From Marsupella aquatica (Eukaryota; Marchantiophyta), in the NCBI GenBank assembly GCA_973895155.1, contig OZ316892.1:3224001-3288000 (forward strand): a DNA stretch of 64,000 nucleotides, in the 5' to 3' direction. The notes under the pieces are model-generated. The model made no database searches, was not told the DNA's origin, and saw only the letters and a program-made list of their open reading frames with translations. The position numbers and the translations under genes were made by a program. Below, in pieces: positions 59,401-64,000 of this stretch. Numbering within the stretch: position 1 is the stretch's first letter; every line of letters starts with the position of its first letter.

Positions 59401-60480
59401 CCCCGTGAGCATCTCTAATTTAGGGCAATCCCTACACTCCACCAATCAGCAGATTTCCCATGACCTGTGCCCAGATTGAATCATTGATTGTGCCATATAT
59501 TCTAGGGTTCCACAGAAAGAGCAGGATTTGGTCGGCCCATCCACTACCTCAACCGAGCCAAGATCAGTGAGCTTCTGATGCCCCCCTGACTCGTGGAGGA
59601 TATTTTCAAGCTGCACATCGCGAATGATGGATGATGCCTATTTCGTTAACATCACCGCTGCACACACAACCGTTGCAATGTGTATGCGGGAAAGGTACTG
59701 CATTAAGTTCTGTCAGGGCCGGGTGAAAGTAGGGACCTCATCTATTAAATTTGACGTAGAACTAAAACGATCATGAATTCTTCAATAACAAGGGGCAAGA
59801 CACGTTAGATTAAATAATAAGCATAACGACTTCTTCTACTGAGAACAAGGCTCGGTATCCACCAAGTGAAGCCCGAAGACTGGAAGTCCAATGAAATGAA
59901 GCCAAGGATCGATGTCTCAATACATTGCACTTCTTAGTCAACAGAAGATTGTCCTTGTAGCAAGATATCAATTCCAGAAACAACTGCACCCGAAAGAGTC
60001 AAATCTGATCTGAGAATTTAGCGGTCAACTCGGCGACGTTTAATTTGCAATGCAACCTTGGTTTTCAATGCGGGAAGCTTTCAGAGATCTGTGACTGATA
60101 CCACTGAAGGGAACACAACTCCATGATTTCCCTTCTGACCCGGTATTTGAACATCAGTTGTCTTTGTAAATGGAAAGGCAGTTGACCACCATGGCACTTA
60201 AAACTAATTTTTTTATGAATGGTTTATGAACGGTGATAGAGCTAGAGACATCCTTCTGTACAACGAAGTATGTATTGACCTGAGGTGTCAGAGGGTATGG
60301 TGCCCTGGCTTCCATACCTTCAGCATACTTTGCATCTCCCTCCTCCACAACACATCATCCACTCTTCGTCTGCTCAGTTTGATAGCCAAATGATTAAAAT
60401 TGTACATCTTTCTTGGATCAGAAAGACCAGGACCAGGAAATATCAAACGTTGTGATGAAAAGGTTTAATTAATTTATACT
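56443..60480. other. Intergenic DNA, nothing recognised
   Basis: The first few hundred bases are the upstream region of the expansin gene. Beyond that, open frames on both strands (for example 58353–58577 minus, 58229–58489 plus) have no domain and overlap each other in opposite directions. Confidence 0.5.
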
Positions 60481-60506
60481 ACTTTTTCATCACAGATGTG
60501 GCAGAT

Positions 60507-60579
60507 GGGGATGTAGCTCAGATGGTAGAGCGCTCGCTTAGCATGCGAGAGGTACGGGGATCGATACCCCGCATCTCCA
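60507..60579 (+). tRNA. tRNA-Ala (AGC)
   Basis: This cytosolic tRNA decodes GCU/GCC alanine codons. The 73-nt sequence folds as a full cloverleaf: acceptor stem GGGGATG paired with CATCTCC, D arm with A box TAGCTCAGATGG, anticodon stem CTCGC/GCGAG with loop TTAGCAT (AGC at 60540–60542), T arm with B box GGATCGATACC, and discriminator A at 60579. There is no intron and CCA is not encoded, as expected for a eukaryotic nuclear gene. A TTTTT run at 60586–60590 is a polymerase III terminator. Confidence 0.98.
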
Positions 60580-60585
60580 TCACAA

Positions 60586-60590
60586 TTTTT
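60586..60590 (+). terminator. RNA polymerase III terminator of tRNA-Ala
   Basis: Five consecutive T residues on the coding strand seven bases after the tRNA 3' end. Confidence 0.85.
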
Positions 60591-60614
60591 ACGAGCTTAG
60601 TTTGCTCTTTTCGC

Positions 60615-60790
60615 TGTGTGTAAACTTTAAAAGCTTTTTCAGTTCACCCCGTGCTGTATAAATCTGTGGATCTTACGCAGGTTGAGGTTTAATAATCTGA
60701 ACTGTGTTTAAACTTTAAAAGCTTTTTCAGTTCACCCCGCGCTGTATAAATCTGTGGATCTTACGCAGGTTTAGGTTTAATAATCTGAAT
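60615..60790. repeat. 88-bp tandem duplication next to the tRNA
   Basis: Copies are aligned by TAAACTTTAAAAGC at 60621 and 60709. They share CTTTTTCAGTTCACCCCG, GCTGTATAAATCTGTGGATC and TTACGCAGGTT, differing at only a few positions. Confidence 0.92.
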
Positions 60791-60799
60791 TCTGAATCA

Positions 60800-62085
60800 C
60801 CCAACAATTCAGTGAGGCGCCGGTTTTGGTGGGGTTGAGATTTTGGCATGACTGTGTTGGTTGTAAGACTCGTGTCATGGTGGCAGCCTCAAGCAGGTTG
60901 GGATTTTAGAACACGTTTCAGAATCGCCAATTTTTAGAACTGATTGATACCGATGTTCAAACATACACAGAACCACTGCATCTCACGCTGCAGGTATTTG
61001 GATATAAATCCTCTAGCTCAAAATATCAGGAATAAATTAATTACAATGAATGTTTTTTTTGTTTGCCTTGAAACATTACAATGAATGTTTTAAACAAAAG
61101 AATCCAAAACTTTGCTTAGTTAGAAATAAATACCAGCACCATACACAATCGGATACATTAATCAGGCCTCTTTCATATTCGTCGAGTAAGGATCCAAGCT
61201 TCTCAGTGGAGAGCTTGACTTTAGAGTCTCCAGTCTTTAGAGTGACAGACAGCTGAAAGGGAAATGTACGTTGAGAACTCATAACGGCTCTACAGTTGGT
61301 ACTTGCCAAAAGCAAATCTTGATAGTGAGCGCCTGTTTAGACATGATGTCGAGTTTTCTATATTTGTTTGCATGATGTCCTGCGCTGAGATGTTTCAAGT
61401 TTTCCAGTAACAGGTGGAAGTTATTACCACTCACGCAACCATCACATTATATGCCCAAAATACTACGTACCCAAGTGTTGAGTTGATAAGGGCTTTTCCC
61501 AGCTGGTCATCCTGGAAAACCGTCCACTGATGTGGCTGCCTCGCATTCGCTGTTGCATTAGGGCTGAGCAAACCAACGGGCCTAGCTTAAAGATGCCAAC
61601 TGGTCATTCTTACCCTCCCGCTGCTGCAAAGGTCAAGAGGGGCCGCTAACATTCAAGAATGATGATTGGATTACGTCAACTCCATGACATTACTTCCGAT
61701 GCAAGCTAATTATATAAAATTGATTTGTGAAACCAACTAGAAATGAACTGAGTAGTAACCACAAGGATAAACTGACTGCAAAGTTGATGCATGCCCAGTG
61801 CGAGATTCCAACCTTGCCGTTGCATGATGGACATGGGTATCGACAGAGTACCAAAATGAGATATATCCCTAAACCCTAACCACAAGGCCAAACTTCGGCC
61901 AAACTTCATGCCTCGTGCAAAATTCCAACCTAATTAACTAAAGATTGGTTTACAGTGGGCTTCATAGAAGGAAAATGAGATATTCGTAACCGAAGAGCGA
62001 CACCAATGTATTAGAACCACGTGCTTAAGACCCTCCGGGCAACCTACTTTTTGGATGAGAAGCTTCTCTAGCTCACGTACAGGTA
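60800..62085. other. Intergenic DNA, nothing recognised
   Basis: No gene or RNA gene was found; open frames under 80 codons only. Confidence 0.5.
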
Positions 62086-62088
62086 GTT

Positions 62089-62095
62089 TATAAAT
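62089..62095 (+). promoter_or_regulatory. TATA box of the 62-kb secreted-protein gene
   Basis: TATAAAT lies 173 bp before the start codon and is followed after ~30 bp by a CT-rich stretch (TTCTTCTCTCTTCC) typical of a plant transcription start and leader. Confidence 0.65.
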
Positions 62096-62267
62096 CCCCC
62101 AGGTCTACGAAAGGGATCATTCTTCTCTCTTCCATCGTCCACTTCTTTGCTTACTACTACTCGATCACAGACCCCTATTCTCTGTGCTCTCCTTATTTTC
62201 TTCAGTTTTTACCGCGTGATAGGCCGGAGTCTGCATTTCAGTTCCTTCCAGACAGCATAGAATTACA

Positions 62268-62679
62268 ATGGCAAGAACCGGATATGCGTGTCTCTGGGTT
62301 CTCCTGGTCCTGGCAACGTTTGCTCAGTGCGGGCTCGGATCGGGTACTGTACATGTCTACAATGGGGCTGACGCCGACATCATACTGGAAAGCACAATGT
62401 ATTTTGTAAACGGCAACACCGAAACAACAGACATCTTTCACCTGGCCAAAGGCACGGCTGTTACGTACAATGTTACTGATAACACGAATTGTGTTAAGAC
62501 TGGGTGAGTTCTCTTAACCAGCTTCTCATCTGGTTTGGATTTTTCTCCATGTATGCCTACAAATCAATGTCTTACACGTCTAGATAGGGCGGGTCGATTT
62601 CTATTGCGTTCCATCGATCCTACCATGCAGGGGCGTCAGTGGCAGCAATAGATTGAAGATCGATCGAGAAAGAAAATGA
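62268..62679 (+). CDS. Small secreted protein of unknown family, partial gene model
   Basis: Exon 1 (62268–62505) starts at a clear ATG after a TATA-driven leader and encodes a signal peptide (MARTGYACLWVLLVLATFAQCGLG) followed by about 55 mature residues, including TVHVYNGADADIILEST and an N-glycosylation sequon in NVTDN. It ends at a strong donor ACTGG|GTGAGT (62505|62506). A possible second exon begins after CATGCAG at 62631, stays in phase, and stops at 62679, giving about 95 residues; this exon is only one option. The β-strand-rich mature part is loosely reminiscent of secreted S1-type proteins, but cysteines are sparse and no family can be named. Confidence 0.55.
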
Positions 62680-62699
62680 ATCACGGTCTGCTCCATACC

Positions 62700-64000
62700 C
62701 CAATCTGACTTCGGAAGTTGTACGTTGATCGAATGCATGCTTCTAAGATATTGCAAATGAAGCTAGTGTAGAATTTGACCAGGTAAGCTAGAATATCCAC
62801 GAAATACTTCACCTGTTACATTCAGGTTGCAGCGGGGTTTGCAGCCGAGCCCTGTTGAAGTTTTCTCGGAAAGATAATAATTGGGAAAATCCTCTTGTGT
62901 CTCTCGATTCAGAAGATCGTCAATCTCGAAGATGGTCATTCTCAATTCTAAGTTTTTGCCATTGCTCAGGAGGTCATGCATTTCTCTTCTGAACTATTAT
63001 TAAACTATTATGGACATTGTTCAAATCTGCTTTAAGACTTTAGGGTTTAGGGTTTGAGTACTGTGTGGGTAAGATATTAAATGAAACGATACTGCGCGCA
63101 GGTATTTATTAACAACGCCGTCTGCACAGTACGCCCAGTTCATCTCCGATTGGTGCACACAAGACATGCTAGTTCCCTGTTTGCCAAATTGTTTCTGGAT
63201 TATTAACAACAACGGCTTCTCGGTGGCAGATTCCGCACATTCTGTTCCACAGTTTGTTACCGTTTGGAATGAGCAAGACTAATCAATAGCTGAGTGTGGT
63301 ACATGAAAGTAGTACATCCATTTGGTAGCATGCATGTGCAGGCTAGGCTGGATAGCTGCGAGGATAGCTGAATAATGCTCGTTGATCGGCCAAATTCGTA
63401 GAGGCTGACCATACATGTGACCTTCAATTCGTGCTCAGACACAGTTGATCAATAAATTGGCCCCCTCTATCAGACCAGTTGTTGAAGCTAGCTGTGATAT
63501 TTCATTGAATTCAAGAGAGTTCGTCTATGCTTAGGTGAACAAGTGAAACAAGTTTGTCTTGAATATAACATTAAGGAAGCATACTTATTTACTAGATTGC
63601 ATTTAATAGTCAGTGTCAGAATATTAAGGCTGGCTAGAAGTTTATTGCAGTGAAGCATAAATTGAGTGGGTGATGTGTACAACACCTAGCTAAATTAGGG
63701 TATTTAATACTGTAAAGTGTGCTCTGCATACAAAGAAGCATAAACTTTAGGGTTACGGGGTGTTGTTTTTAATTTTCTAGCCTGATTCAGAGCGGGATCC
63801 AGAGACATTATAGTTGAGTCCATCAGACTAGCAAATATGTTAAACCATTTTTGAAATCTACATAATTCATTACAAAGGCAGACTGAGTGTTCAAAAACCC
63901 CTTCAAAATCAGTGCTCGTCCCCTATCTTCTTCAAAGACAAACATTTCGTAAATGATACTCTAGCTCTGTTAAACTTCCACAATGACGATAGCCTCACCT
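62700..64000. other. Intergenic DNA or intron, nothing recognised
   Basis: Short open frames only. If the second exon of the 62-kb gene is not the one proposed, part of this stretch could be its intron and a later exon, but none was identified. Confidence 0.4.

Overview
This is nuclear DNA of a land plant: an α-expansin, a P-class pentatricopeptide (PPR) gene with an organelle-type leader, an S-protein-homologue (SPH) gene, an F-box/kelch gene, a cytosolic tRNA-Ala(AGC), GT–AG introns and plant-type transposons. The window is gene-poor and repeat-rich, with about seven supportable protein genes in 64 kb and AT-rich intergenic DNA full of decayed dispersed and tandem repeats. The COMMD2-type gene and the general architecture suggest a bryophyte, lycophyte or fern rather than a model angiosperm, but the species cannot be fixed from the sequence.

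Layout. 0–6.4 kb: unassigned DNA, then an intronless F-box/kelch gene (minus, 3297–4802) whose CT-rich leader region holds three copies of a ~200-bp repeat. 6.4–12.4 kb: dispersed repeat families. 12.4–15.1 kb: a 205-bp tandem duplication followed by an intronless PPR gene (plus, 13111–15126). 16.9–17.25 kb: an SDR (short-chain dehydrogenase) relic. 19.7–20.3 kb: an SPH gene (minus). 20.3–26 kb: unassigned open frames and nested tandem repeats, one interrupted by a 604-bp G-rich element flanked by an 8-bp target duplication (hAT-like). 28.4–29.5 kb: a three-exon COMMD2 gene (minus) with a GC–AG intron. 30.2–30.7 kb: an unassigned exon and a 122-bp tRNA-derived SINE with a 16-bp target duplication. 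32.8–33.6 kb: a cluster of GACGCTTT…AAGCGTC palindromes in a retroelement-like repeat. 35.3–37.4 kb: a decayed LINE. 37.8–43 kb: tandem and dispersed repeats. 45.7–45.9 kb: a small tail-anchored-type membrane protein ORF. 47.6–49.1 kb: a 1474-bp non-autonomous Mutator-like element with long inverted ends and a 10-bp target duplication. 50.7–51.2 kb: a tandem doubled dispersed repeat. 55.1–56.4 kb: a complete three-exon α-expansin gene (minus). 60.5 kb: tRNA-Ala followed by an 88-bp tandem repeat. 62.1–62.7 kb: a TATA-driven gene for a small secreted protein.

The genes are independent single-gene units with no operon or cluster logic. Two (SPH and the 62-kb gene) encode small secreted proteins and one (expansin) acts in the wall. 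The strongest new observations are the three mobile insertions with exact target duplications (hAT-like, SINE, Mutator-like), the GC–AG intron, and the palindrome cluster. No convincing undescribed multi-gene system was seen.
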